Assembly (NCBI GenBank): GCA_009839535.1
Contig: VXPN01000263.1
Location: 1-40,529, forward strand
Reading direction: 5' to 3'
Length of the DNA: 40,529 nucleotides
Source: Boseongicola sp. SB0662_bin_57
GTDB lineage: Bacteria > Pseudomonadota > Alphaproteobacteria > Rhodobacterales > Rhodobacteraceae
The notes beneath the pieces are model-generated. The model was not told where the DNA came from. It worked only from the letters and a program-made list of their open reading frames with translations, and did not search any database. Positions 26,850 through 36,243 of this stretch are shown piece after piece; the first letter of the stretch is position 1; each line of letters begins with the position of its first letter. A program made the translations under genes and the position numbers.

Positions 26850-27563
26850 ATGAGGGTTCCAGCCTCGCCAGCGAAGGAGATGGAGCTGAATCCAGATGCA
26901 ACATCCGGAAGCCAGGAATTGTGTGAAGGGTTGACGATCTATTGCGCCGACATCGGGTCAGTCCCCAATAACAGTTTTGGATGGGCACGTCTCGTCGGAG
27001 ATGAATTCCACAAGTGCAATTGCATTGTTGGTCTTGTCGATGACATTGCCTGTGCCTTGGCGAAGCAGCGCAAGGTTGCGCTTGGCTTCGAGTGCCCGCT
27101 TTGGATTCCCGTGCCCGAGGAGCCTCAGTACCTGGGGAAGGCTCGTCGAGTGGACAGGGATCGCTCTTGGTCGGCCATTGCAGGGGCCAACGTGCTCGCA
27201 ACTGGCACCGCCCAGGTCGCGTGGATTCTTAGCGAACTGCGATCGAGATTGGAGAAGCAAGGAACGCCGTTTCCATCCGTACATCTGGCTTGGCCGAATT
27301 TCCCGACCAGCGAGTCCTTTCTGTTCTTTTGGGAAGCATTCGTGACCGGCAAGGCGAAGTCGGATGGTTCAGATGACGCGGGAGATGCCTTGATCGCTTG
27401 TCATGAGTTCAAGAGTCGCTTGCGAGATCCCGCTGAGACACTTGAACGTGAGCAACGGGTTCGATCGTTGATCGGAGTCGCGATTCTTTGGGCGGGATTG
27501 TCCGAGGATCTCAAGCTCCTGCACATGCCTTGCGTCGTTGTCCGGCCTGACGAAGCAAGTTGA
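26850..27563 (+). CDS. Uncharacterized protein, possibly RNase H-like fold
   Basis: 237 residues from ATG 26850, with a full AGGAGG nine bases upstream. Three acidic positions fit the spacing of RNase H/RuvC-like enzymes or DUF429-type proteins: Asp34 at the end of the first strand (YCADIGSVPNNSFGWARL), Glu81 (VALGFECPLW) and Asp176/Asp179 before a helix (DDAGDALIACHEF). Trp and Pro-rich loops lie between. No membrane segment or signal peptide. The gene lies just beyond the leader-distal end of the CRISPR array and reads toward it, but nothing shows that it belongs to the cas system. The family seems widespread as hypothetical proteins; fold and activity are inference. Confidence 0.68.
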   Translation: MRVPASPAKEMELNPDATSGSQELCEGLTIYCADIGSVPNNSFGWARLVGDEFHKCNCIVGLVDDIACALAKQRKVALGFECPLWIPVPEEPQYLGKARRVDRDRSWSAIAGANVLATGTAQVAWILSELRSRLEKQGTPFPSVHLAWPNFPTSESFLFFWEAFVTGKAKSDGSDDAGDALIACHEFKSRLRDPAETLEREQRVRSLIGVAILWAGLSEDLKLLHMPCVVVRPDEAS

Positions 27564-27734
27564 TCTACAGAACCGGGCCGGTCTTACTGCAATTGATTCT
27601 TTCGCGTTACTTCTGCCTTTTGTTCCTTGTCCGTCAGCTCGGCACGAGTGGAGACGGTCGTGAGGTTCGACTTGGCCTTGGTCCATTCCAAGGCGGTTCT
27701 GCACTACGGCCACAAGATACCGGGGCATCGACTT

Positions 27735-27772
27735 TCCCCAGATGAGTCCGGAGCGCAAGTGCCCCCGGATTC
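27735..27772 (-). repeat. Outlying decayed CRISPR repeat
   Basis: ATGAGTCCGGAGCGCAAGTG followed by CCCCCGGATTC at 27742-27772 aligns with the second part of the array repeat with several substitutions and one extra base. It ends 38 bases before the last recognised repeat, exactly one spacer length. This fits an ancient array end that has lost most of its identity. The 5' boundary at 27735 is approximate. Confidence 0.5.
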
Positions 27773-27810
27773 TCTTACAACTGACTGGTCGCTGCGAATT
27801 ACGCTCCTGA

Positions 27811-30056
27811 CCTTCAATCAAGCCAGTGCGAAAATCCTCAGGATGCGATCTTCGCCGCCGTCGTTCGGGAGGCCGTCCCGAAACTTCAATGAAGCCGGGG
27901 CGAAATTTCCCCGGATGCAGTGATGGTCCATCGTTACATGGGATATTCAGGAGGCCTTCAATGAAACCGAGGCGAAAATGCCCCGGATGCATGCCGACGT
28001 CACGCCACGCGCGAACGCGTACACGGCCCTTCAATGGAGCTGGGGTAAAGACACCCCGGATGCGTCGACGCGACAGTGAACCTGGTCGAACTGCTGCAGC
28101 TCCTTCAATGAAGCCGGGGCAAACACACCCGGATGCGACGTGAACGAGATCCTGCATTTCGTGACATCAGGGCACCTTCAATGAAGCCGGGGCGAAAACG
28201 CCCCGGATGCGTGCACGGAGGTGTAGACCTTGTGGCCGCTGGTCACCCTTCAATGAAGCCGGGGCAAACACACCCCGGATGCGAGTCACGCCTTCGACCA
28301 ACGGCGTCTCGACCGCCTCGCTTCAATGGAGCCGGGACGAAAACGCCCCGGATGCCACGATACGCCATACCAGAATTCATGGCGGCTCTGAACCTTCAAT
28401 GGAGCCGGGGCGAAAACGCCCCGGATGCCTCGACGCGGACGGTCGCAATCACCGCAGGGCTGTACGCTTCAATGAAGCCGGGGCGAAAACGCCCCGGATG
28501 CGGGCCTTCCGTTTGCCACTCTCGCCTGTGCTTGTTCCAGCTTCAATGAAGCCGGGGCGAAAACGCCCCGGATGCGGTCGTGGTATGAAAAGATCGGTTC
28601 GTCCCTCGTATGTGCTTCAATGAAGCCGGGGCGAAAACGCCCCGGATGCACCGCTGCCCTCGTGACGAAAAGCGCTCTCGATCGGGTGCTTCAATGAAGC
28701 CGGGGCGAAAACGCCCCGGATGCCTTCGACCTCGTAGGTCCGGCCGCCGGCCTCTATCTCGCTTCAATGAAGCCGGGGCGAAAACGCCCCGGATGCCCTC
28801 GCGCACGTGCTCGGCATCTGGTTCAGGATCGCGGGCTTCAATGAAGCCGGGGCGAAAACGCCCCGGATGCCACAGTTTCAGCGCGCGCTCGCCGGGCCGG
28901 TGATCGCGGCTTCAATGAAGCCGGGGCGAAAACGCCCCGGATGCCGAGCTTTACAAGGAGGCCCGAAAACGGGGCGGCGTCGTGCTTCAATGAAGCCGGG
29001 GCGAAAACGCCCCGGATGCCACCGTCTACGCGGTCCAGCCGGGTGATGTTGCCACGAGCTTCAATGAAGCCGGGGCGAAAACGCCCCGGATGCCTCGGAC
29101 TTTTCGGCCGCAAGGTCATCGCGTCCAGCCAGGCTTCAATGAAGCCGGGGCGAAAACGCCCCGGATGCCTCGGCCCAATGGACGCCATTCCCGCGGACGC
29201 CATGGTGCTTCAATGAAGCCGGGGCGAAAACGCCCCGGATGCCTTCGCGGCTTCGCACGTTGCCCTTGGCCCGAATGGCAGGCTTCAATGAAGCCGGGGC
29301 GAAAACGCCCCGGATGCCCCCGAACTGGGCGTCCGTGGCGCCCTGCCGGATCTCCCTGCTTCAATGAAGCCGGGGCGAAAACGCCCCGGATGCCCCCCGT
29401 TCTCGTCTCGCGTGAAGCCCCCGAAAGCGATGCTTCAATGAAGCCGGGGCGAAAACGCCCCGGATGCCGGCGCACACAGAGCCGCTGGGATCGGGCAGTG
29501 TTCAGCTTCAATGAAGCCGGGGCGAAAACGCCCCGGATGCCCTTGACATGGGGGAAAATAGCGACAATCGATGGATCGTGCTTCAATGAAGCCGGGGCGA
29601 AAACGCCCCGGATGCCGACGTGGAGCCGTGGATGCGCGTTCGCCTGCCCAACTAGCTTCAATGAAGCCGGGGCGAAAACGCCCCGGATGCCTCGAGCAGC
29701 TGGACCGCCTGGACATGCGGTTCATGCAGCTTCAATGAAGCCGGGGCGAAAACGCCCCGGATGCCGGCGAGGCTAGGCGCACCAGTGCGAGCTTGAGGAG
29801 TGGCTTCAATGAAGCCGGGGCGAAAACGCCCCGGATGCCGTCGGAGGCGCTGTCGAAGCTGGTGCCGCTCGGCCTGCTTCAATGAAGCCGGGGCGAAAAC
29901 GCCCCGGATGCCTCGCCGCTGCCGCTCAGCAAGCGTGACGCATAAGACGCTTCAATGAAGCCGGGGCGAAAACGCCCCGGATGCCTCCGCGTAGGGCGTG
30001 TCGCGGCCCGGGTACTCGTGGCTTCAATGAAGCCGGGGCGAAAACGCCCCGGATGC
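27811..30056 (-). CRISPR. Type I-G CRISPR array, 31 repeats and 30 spacers
   Basis: The repeat is 36 bases. On the plus strand it begins GCTTCAATGAAG, continues CCGGGGCG-AAAA-CGCCCCGG and ends ATGC; on the minus strand it therefore ends ATTGAAGC, the usual 3' form, so transcription is read as minus, away from cas2. The 8-bp stem with a four-base loop is the likely Cas6-type cleavage signal for Csb2. Spacers are 36-40 bases. Repeats from 30021 back to 28466 (22 copies) are identical; the nine from 28393 to 27811 carry more and more changes, such as GGAG for GAAG and weakened stems; the copy at 28102 is 35 bases. Several spacers read as open protein-like text, for example DVEPWMRVRLPN at 29616-29654. 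No spacer was seen to match this window. Confidence 0.98.
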
Positions 30057-30323
30057 CCCGGCACCATACAACTCTCGGACAGGAAATAGAAATTCCAGCT
30101 GAATTCGAATGATCCGAAATCTGCCTGCCGTTTGATACCACAGCGAGCAAACGGGCCCCCAGATGTCGATCCGAAACATAAGTATGTCAACACTTTGAAC
30201 GATTTCGAGCGACCCCATGTCCTAAAGCGTTGCCTCGCCGCTCGAAACGGAACGGCGGGATTGCAAGCACTTGGCTCCGAAGCCTGAATTGCAGTCCTCG
30301 CCTCTCCGGATATGTCCGCCCGC
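30057..30323 (-). promoter_or_regulatory. CRISPR leader
   Basis: 267 bases between cas2 and the first intact repeat, less GC-rich than the flanks and without a gene. In the minus sense there is TTGACA at 30190-30185, about 130 bases before the array, with no good -10 at the usual distance (GACATC at 17 bases), so the promoter position is uncertain. The location on the cas2 side, next to the uniform repeats, fits a leader that both drives crRNA synthesis and receives new spacers. Confidence 0.7.
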
Positions 30324-30617
30324 TCACACCACGACGGCATTGCGCTCGATTGTCGAAAACGTCTTCCCGATGCTCATGACTGCGATGTCGGTCTTGTCCG
30401 TCGGGCCGATGTCGATCAGCAGCACATGGTCCTCGCCAACCTTGACGAGATCGCGAAGCCTCGTTTCCAGTTCGGCCCTGCGGCGGCGCGAGAGACGACA
30501 CTGGAAGACCGAAAGCTGGAGCCATTCCCCAAACCCCCGCATAGTATTGAAGACCCTTCGCCAGCGCTTGCTGTCGGAAATGTCGTAGGTGACGATGTAG
30601 GTGCGCTCGTTTCTCAT
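30324..30617 (-). CDS. cas2: CRISPR adaptation protein Cas2
   Basis: 97 residues from ATG 30617; GTG two codons earlier is possible. The ferredoxin-like fold is clear: strand TYIVTYDIS with the conserved Asp12, helix KRWRRVFNTMRGFGEWLQLS, strand VFQCRLS, a second helix and VLLIDIG. Cas2 bridges two Cas1 dimers in the spacer-integration complex; catalytic activity is not needed. Ten bases separate the start from the Cas4-Cas1 stop, and it is the last gene of the operon before the leader. Length is normal for the family. Confidence 0.96.
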   Translation of the reverse strand: MRNERTYIVTYDISDSKRWRRVFNTMRGFGEWLQLSVFQCRLSRRRRAELETRLRDLVKVGEDHVLLIDIGPTDKTDIAVMSIGKTFSTIERNAVVV

Positions 30618-30626
30618 GGGCACGTC

Positions 30627-32363
30627 CTACCTCGGAAGATAGTGCGGATAGTCAGGCAACTCGCCCAGCAGGTGCCGGCACAGCAACCGCGCCTGCAAGA
30701 GCAGAAGCCGGCGCATGCTGAGCCGGTAGCCGAACAACGGGTGCGTGGTCTCCTGTGAAAGGCGCCGCTCAAACGCTCCCACGAATCGCCGGCGACCGGC
30801 GCTGGTCAGCGAGGTTCCCGTTGGAGCGCTGACGAAATCGCCGGCCGAGATTTCGCCGGTGTTCACCACCGAGAGCACCACCGAATCCGCGATGACAGGC
30901 CGAAACGGTTCCATAATGTCGAGGGCCAAGGCAGGCTTGCCGTAGCGCGGGGCGTGAAAGAACCCGCGATAGGGGTCGAGTCCGACGGTGGCAAGGGCGA
31001 TCGTGAGGTGCCGGGTCAGCATGGCGTATGCGAGTGAAAGCATGGCGTTCACGGGGTCGGCTGGCGGACGACGGTTGCGTGCGGTGAACCTGAACGGGGC
31101 AAGGTTCCCGCTCTGGTCCGGCGCTCGCGCGGCGACTGGCGGCGACAGCAGCCCGGCGAATGCCCGGAAATACGTTGCAGCCGCGTCACCTTCAACGCCA
31201 AGCAGCGCATTCTTCGAGGTGGCGGCCATTGTTGACCGGCGTGCTGCGTTGAGCCGGTTCAGGATCTCCTTGCGGCGCTCGCGGTCGCCGCGCCAGTTCC
31301 GCCGCAAGATGGTCCGCTGGTTGACGATCTTGGCGGCAACGAGGCTGCGGGCGAATCCCAGGCAGTGGCCTGCATCGAAGCTGTTCCGGTACTGCGCGGT
31401 CCGAACCTCCACGTTTCTGTGCCCGATTCCATGGGTGACACCGCGGAACCAGCCGCCATGGCTGAGAAACGCCACGGGGATCTCGCGGTCCATCAGCGTG
31501 GCCAGCGCGGGTGCCGTAATCGAGACATTGCCGAACAGGGCGACGTCGGAGACGTCGTTCAACCGCACCGTGGTTTCGCCAAGTTCCTCGTCGGCGATCT
31601 TGAGTGTGTCGCCCTCCTTCGCGACACGAGCTCTCTGCGACTGGACGACCAGCGGAAGCGCTTCGTCCGCACCGACCGCGATCGGTCGCGGCGCGAGGCT
31701 GGAGCCACCGAGCGCCTGCATCTCGTCCGGAAGGCAGATGGAGACAAGGGCGCAGCGCGGGCACTTCGGGCTGTCTCGCAAGGGTGGCGGGATGCGGCCC
31801 TGGGCTGCCGTCAAGCGCAGTTGGCTGATCGCCTCCCGTGCCGCGGCACGGAGTTCGTCATCCAGCACGACCCGGACGCGTTCGCGACTTTCGGCGTACC
31901 AGATGGCGCCGTCGTTGACCCGATGCCCATGCTCCTCCAGCAACAGCGCCTGAAGGCAGACCTGGATGCGTTCCGGTTCGTACGCGCCTTTCGCGACATG
32001 CGGGCGCTTGCCGCGCTTGTAGTCGATCGGCGTGACGGCCCCGCCCTCGGCCTCGGCGACATCGATTTTGGCGATCACGCCAAGCTTCTCCGAGGAAAGC
32101 GTCAGGGACCGGCTGACCACCTTCCCGTCGATTCCGTCCAGCGCTTCGGGTTCTGGAAGGGGCTTGCTTGCATGATCGACCTTCTTGTGGACCCGCTGGC
32201 CGTCCACGGTGTCGCCCGTCTCGGCCCACTCGGACTGGCCCCACATAAGATACGCGAGACGCGGGCAGTAGACGAACTCGTTCACCATCCGCGCCGGGAC
32301 CAGCGGATCTTCGCCGGTTGCGGGCGGTGCCGGGAGATGGAGCTCCAGCTGACGGGAGGTCAC
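30627..32363 (-). CDS. cas4-cas1: Cas4-Cas1 fusion protein
   Basis: 578 residues from GTG 32363, overlapping the upstream stop (GTGA). The Cas4 half (about 20-215) has Cys33 in VYCPRLAYL, the RecB-type nuclease motif PIDYKRGK (Asp114, Lys116), and Cys201, Cys204, Cys210 in CPRCALVSIC, the four ligands for an iron-sulfur cluster. The Cas1 half (about 235-578) has the catalytic set Glu391 (LGVEGDAA), His470 (YRGFFHAPRYGK) and Glu485. Cas4 trims and orients prespacers by their PAM and Cas1 inserts them; the fusion is typical of type I-G and some I-B systems. A longer frame reaching 33173 runs through the neighbouring gene in another phase and is rejected. Confidence 0.96.
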   Translation of the reverse strand: MTSRQLELHLPAPPATGEDPLVPARMVNEFVYCPRLAYLMWGQSEWAETGDTVDGQRVHKKVDHASKPLPEPEALDGIDGKVVSRSLTLSSEKLGVIAKIDVAEAEGGAVTPIDYKRGKRPHVAKGAYEPERIQVCLQALLLEEHGHRVNDGAIWYAESRERVRVVLDDELRAAAREAISQLRLTAAQGRIPPPLRDSPKCPRCALVSICLPDEMQALGGSSLAPRPIAVGADEALPLVVQSQRARVAKEGDTLKIADEELGETTVRLNDVSDVALFGNVSITAPALATLMDREIPVAFLSHGGWFRGVTHGIGHRNVEVRTAQYRNSFDAGHCLGFARSLVAAKIVNQRTILRRNWRGDRERRKEILNRLNAARRSTMAATSKNALLGVEGDAAATYFRAFAGLLSPPVAARAPDQSGNLAPFRFTARNRRPPADPVNAMLSLAYAMLTRHLTIALATVGLDPYRGFFHAPRYGKPALALDIMEPFRPVIADSVVLSVVNTGEISAGDFVSAPTGTSLTSAGRRRFVGAFERRLSQETTHPLFGYRLSMRRLLLLQARLLCRHLLGELPDYPHYLPR

Positions 32364-33337
32364 GGCGCGGATTCCGGATCCGCCCTCGTGACGTTCATGT
32401 ACTTGCCGGCTGAAATTCGTCGTGCCTGCCGCACATCGACGATGCCGAGGGCGGCCATCGTCTCGCGGTTCCCAAGGTCCGGATGCCCCAGCAATGACCG
32501 AATGCAGGCAAGGCTGATTGGCGCCCGCCAGATCGGCCATCGAAAGACGAAGCTTCCGTCGATCTCGCGTCGACCGCCAAGCATGCCCAGTCTTACTCGC
32601 CCACGCCGCGACACCGGAGCGACGGTCAGCACGGAGAGACCAATCGCGGCAAGCCTGTTTGCGCCGTGCTGCGTGGTTTCCTTCGTCGCCGTGTCGGTAG
32701 GATCCCGGGCACGCAGCGCGTAGCGAACGTCCTCGTGGGGATCCCAGCGAAACGACCACGTGGCGTCGGGTCGCTTCCACAGAGCGAACAGGGCCTCGCC
32801 CAGACACTCCGCCTCCGAGACCGCGATCCTGCCTTGGCCTTTGCCACGGCCTGGAGGCGCTTTCGTTCGCGGCACCTCTGCAAGCCGTTGCAGAAAATGC
32901 TGGTGCCCTTGTCCGAACATGAGGCAAAGCGGCGTCGGCTCCACCTTCCTGCCGTCGCGGGATATCGCCGCGTCGCTGAAGAGGGCCGCCCACAGGTCGG
33001 TCACGTATCCGCCCCGATCCGCGATTTCGGTCGCTCCTTGCAAGCTTCCGGCTGCTTCCTTCGGAGAGAAAGCAAGATCCTTTCGGTCTTCGAACTCGTG
33101 GTATTGGGCAAGGACGTTCACTCCCTCTGCGGCCGCTTCCACCAAGGCGTCCCGGTCCACGCCCTTCAGGCAATGCAAGGCCGGACGCAGCGGCGGGTCG
33201 CTGACCGTCCAGGAAACCCGGGCAAGCCAGTCCGGTCGGACCTCGTCAAGGGAGCGAAGCAGGCCAAGCAGCGCCATGAAGGCGAGCAGGTTGTCGGGCT
33301 CGATCCCGTCCAGGCGGTGAGTCTCGAAACCTGTCAT
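32360..33337 (-). CDS. Type I-G Cascade protein in the Cas8 position
   Basis: 325 residues from ATG 33337, overlapping the Cas3 stop (ATGA). It begins THRLDGIEPDNLLAFMALLG, a start pattern shared by large-subunit proteins of this subtype. Further blocks are HEFEDRKDLAFSPKEAAGSL, FSDAAISRDG, a long region with TPLCLMFGQGHQHFLQRL, and VLTVAPVSRRGR. Type I-G loci carry either Csx17-like or shorter Csb3/Cas8u1-like proteins here; the length and the place right after cas3 favour the shorter kind, but I cannot separate this from the so-called Cas3-extension family. No other Cas8 candidate exists in the operon. It probably recognises the PAM and recruits Cas3. Confidence 0.75.
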   Translation of the reverse strand: MTGFETHRLDGIEPDNLLAFMALLGLLRSLDEVRPDWLARVSWTVSDPPLRPALHCLKGVDRDALVEAAAEGVNVLAQYHEFEDRKDLAFSPKEAAGSLQGATEIADRGGYVTDLWAALFSDAAISRDGRKVEPTPLCLMFGQGHQHFLQRLAEVPRTKAPPGRGKGQGRIAVSEAECLGEALFALWKRPDATWSFRWDPHEDVRYALRARDPTDTATKETTQHGANRLAAIGLSVLTVAPVSRRGRVRLGMLGGRREIDGSFVFRWPIWRAPISLACIRSLLGHPDLGNRETMAALGIVDVRQARRISAGKYMNVTRADPESAP

Positions 33338-36243
33338 GAAATGGATTCCTCTTCCGAGGCCCGATGGTCCGCAAGGCGCAGCATCGCCTCCAGGTGGGCC
33401 AAGCCCCAGGTTCCGTATCGCCGCTTCAGGTCGTCGAACAGGCGAGGCCAGTCGGCACCGCCGAAATCGAACGTGAGCGACTGCGGGCCGGATTCGCCCT
33501 CCTGCAATCGCCAGTCCGCGACGTCGACGCACGGCAGCGGCTTGTCAGGGGCAGGATCGACGAAACCGAAGAAAGGTCGGCCCAGACCGTGGTGACTCCC
33601 GACAAGCCAGAGGACGAGGGCTGGATCGTGCGCCGAGTTCAACACCGGGTGCACCCGCGCCATCTGCACCGACAACGCCTCATGCCGCCATCCCTTGGGC
33701 AGTCCGGCCCCTTTCCATGCCTGCGGCGACCATGAACGGCGACTCTTGGCCAGCGGCAGGCCGTCGGGCCGGTTCCAGGGATCGCCGCCGGCAAGCATGG
33801 CCTGGAACCGCAGGTCGGCCTTGCCGGCATCGTGAAGGCGTGCCGCGAGGCGAAGCTCCTCCGCAACATCGTCGAGACCAAGCGTTTCGGCGAATCGCGA
33901 CGCGAACCGAGCGACGTTCTCTCCATGCTCGTCGAGACTCACGGCCCGGGCGGCGCAGTGCGATGCCGCGTCATCTTCCGTCGCGGGGGCGGCCCCGGAC
34001 GGCTCGGAAAGTTCGGAAATTCCACGTTCGGCAACGAGAATGGCGCCTCCATTGGGTCCGGCCGCATAGGGAAGATGTACGTCGATTTGCCCTCTTGCAC
34101 GTCGAAGCGCGTCCAGCGACGCCCGCAGGTCACTGATCGGGAGACCGACTTGCCTTTCGTCCTTCAAAGCTTTGAATGGAAGCGCCGCGATGAGGCTGTC
34201 GACCAGATCGAGGCCATCGACGCCTTCGGAGACAAGCACGTCCGAAACGCGTTCCCATTCGACCTCCGGGCTTACGAGACCGGCAGAGACTCGAACCGCG
34301 CAACGTCGACCCCGAAAAGGTGCGGCCGCCTTGTCCGCCACATCGGCAACGCGGGCGCCGGAGTCTGGTGCCCAGCCGAACCTGTCACAACCTCCGTAAT
34401 CAGCCGGAACGACGATCAGGTCCCCGGGACGCAGGTGACTCGCGCTGACGACGCCAGTGCGGGCATCGTCGTGGCCGGCCCAACGGAACGCCCTTCTTTC
34501 CGTTTCTCCGATTATCCGTGCAGCATGGGCTTCCGGCTCGCGTTGGGAAGTGTCCGAAAAGTCGGCATCTGCATCGTCGGGGCGGCGCAGCCATGCACGA
34601 GCGACCCAGAGCGGGAGCTCGATGACCTCGCTGGCGCGCGGCGGGACCAGCCGGATCAGTTCGTTGACGGCGGTCTCGTCCACGAGATCCTCTTCCGAAA
34701 GGTCGCCGCGCCAGACAATCGAGACTCCCGCTGCCGTCCGTTCCGCTCCATGCAGGAACAATCCGATGTCTGGATCCACGGCCGGTCGAGGCGAAGTCTG
34801 CGACCACAGGTCGAGATAGGCAGGCATGAGAACCGGTGCGTTCGGGCGCACCGACGCTAGGTCGTCAGAATCGAGTTTGACCTCTCGCAACCGTTCGGAC
34901 AACGCCTCCACTCCGAAGTCCACGGTGCCGCTCTCCGCGATCAAGCCGAGCGCGTCCCAGGTGCGGCGGATCCGGTCGCCATACACCGGATCGTCCTCCC
35001 TCTTCGCAATGTCCTTGGACAGCGCGAAGACGGCACCCTCGGCATCGATCGACCGCCCGGCACGGTTCAGCCTCCCGAATCGCTGCCGAAGCGCATCAAG
35101 GGGCGCTGCCTGGGTCACCAGACCGTCGAGATCGAGATCAACGCCGACTTCCAGGCATTGGGTCGCCACAACGAACAGTGGCCTAGATTCCGCGCGACTT
35201 CGTTCTCCAGTACGGAACGGGGCGAGCGAATTCGCAATCGCATCCCGATCAGCGCCGCGGGATCTCCCGATCATCAGCAGCGTGTCGGCCGCGTCGTCGT
35301 CATCCAGCATCGTGAAAATCTTTCTCGCCAGCGCCACGCGATTGACAACAACGCCAACCGCCGGGGGACATACGCCCCGCTTTCGCAAGCGGTCGGCCAT
35401 CGCGCGCGCCTCGGTCCCAAACTGCTCGGCTGCAGAGGCCAGGTTCCCGCGAAGGGGCGGCATTATCGTGGCCGGCTTGCGCACGCCGATTCGCTTGCTG
35501 AGTTCAGGGTCTCTCCTGTCCTCGGGAGACAATGTGAACGGTCGTTTCGCGGCGTTCCCCGGAGTCGCGGACAGGAGCGCCACCTTGACCTGGGCATGGC
35601 CAGTCGTGCGCACGGCTTCCAGAGTCTGCCGGAACGGCTCGGCAAGATGGGCTTCGTCCAGCAGGACAAGGCTGCCAGTGCCTAGAAGTCCCGCATGCAC
35701 CGGCTTCATGCGGTCTGACACGCCGTATCCCCGGAAAAGCAGCCGCGACCCCACCTGGTCGACGGTTGAGCAAAGGATGGTGGGCTGCGTCGGCGTCCGC
35801 GCCCAGTCATCCTCCAGCGGCGCACCGCCCCGAAGCCGGCAAGCGACCAGCGGCGGGCCTTCCTTGCCGGCCAGCTTCTTGAGACGCCGGGCGACTCGCG
35901 CGACAATCCCTCCATCGCATGGTCCAACCCGGAGGCCGGCATCCAGCGCCGTCGCAATCCTGCTGGCGCGGGCATGCGCATCGTCCACGACCAGCCGCCG
36001 GTCCACGACCAGCACCATTCGCAACGCCGCGCTGGCCGGTGCATCGCAACGCAGTGCCAGATGGAAGACCGCCGCGTCCAAGGCTGCGGTCTTCCCCGAA
36101 CTGGTGGGAAGATCCAGCACGTCCGGCCATGAATCAGAGTCGGCAAGCCGGTTGACCAGCGCCTGCTGCCAAGGGAACGGCTCGCAACCGTGAATGCTGC
36201 GAAAGAACTCGGCAAAGTCGGAAGCCCGAAGCTCCTCGGTCAA
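33334..36243 (-). CDS. cas3: Cas3 helicase-nuclease with C-terminal HD domain (type I-G)
   Basis: 969 residues if TTG 36243, overlapping the Csb2 stop (TTGA), is the start; a TTG 18 bases earlier is possible. Helicase first: PTSSGKT at 46-52, DEAH at 196-199, SATP at 225-228, then a second RecA domain with CLEVGVDLDLDG and RQRFGRLNRAGR. The HD nuclease comes last: AARLHDAGKAD (His804, Asp805), His854 (WRHEALS), His884-His885 and Asp959 (LRLADHRAS). Most Cas3 proteins have the HD domain at the N-terminus; the reversed order is typical of type I-G. The enzyme is recruited by Cascade to the R-loop, and unwinds and degrades the target. All key residues are present. Confidence 0.95.
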   Translation of the reverse strand: MTEELRASDFAEFFRSIHGCEPFPWQQALVNRLADSDSWPDVLDLPTSSGKTAALDAAVFHLALRCDAPASAALRMVLVVDRRLVVDDAHARASRIATALDAGLRVGPCDGGIVARVARRLKKLAGKEGPPLVACRLRGGAPLEDDWARTPTQPTILCSTVDQVGSRLLFRGYGVSDRMKPVHAGLLGTGSLVLLDEAHLAEPFRQTLEAVRTTGHAQVKVALLSATPGNAAKRPFTLSPEDRRDPELSKRIGVRKPATIMPPLRGNLASAAEQFGTEARAMADRLRKRGVCPPAVGVVVNRVALARKIFTMLDDDDAADTLLMIGRSRGADRDAIANSLAPFRTGERSRAESRPLFVVATQCLEVGVDLDLDGLVTQAAPLDALRQRFGRLNRAGRSIDAEGAVFALSKDIAKREDDPVYGDRIRRTWDALGLIAESGTVDFGVEALSERLREVKLDSDDLASVRPNAPVLMPAYLDLWSQTSPRPAVDPDIGLFLHGAERTAAGVSIVWRGDLSEEDLVDETAVNELIRLVPPRASEVIELPLWVARAWLRRPDDADADFSDTSQREPEAHAARIIGETERRAFRWAGHDDARTGVVSASHLRPGDLIVVPADYGGCDRFGWAPDSGARVADVADKAAAPFRGRRCAVRVSAGLVSPEVEWERVSDVLVSEGVDGLDLVDSLIAALPFKALKDERQVGLPISDLRASLDALRRARGQIDVHLPYAAGPNGGAILVAERGISELSEPSGAAPATEDDAASHCAARAVSLDEHGENVARFASRFAETLGLDDVAEELRLAARLHDAGKADLRFQAMLAGGDPWNRPDGLPLAKSRRSWSPQAWKGAGLPKGWRHEALSVQMARVHPVLNSAHDPALVLWLVGSHHGLGRPFFGFVDPAPDKPLPCVDVADWRLQEGESGPQSLTFDFGGADWPRLFDDLKRRYGTWGLAHLEAMLRLADHRASEEESIS

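Noticed and set aside
27676..27693. CCTTGG-TCCATT-CCAAGG hairpin as another decayed CRISPR repeat
   Set aside because: Spacing is near one repeat-spacer unit, but outside the stem there is no similarity to the repeat.
29318..29357. Spacer that shares the words GGCGTCCGTGG with the RHH genes, suggesting self-targeting
   Set aside because: The match is limited to about a dozen bases and the rest differs, so it is not a protospacer.
27826..29882. Many open frames across the CRISPR array on both strands, with repeated peptides such as FNEAGAKTPRMP and RHPGRFRPGFIEA
   Set aside because: They are translations of the repeat plus spacers; the repeated peptide is the signature of the array, not of a protein.
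32364..33173. Extension of the Cas4-Cas1 frame upstream
   Set aside because: It lies inside the Cas8-position gene in another phase; the GTG at 32363 overlaps the preceding stop in the way seen through the operon.
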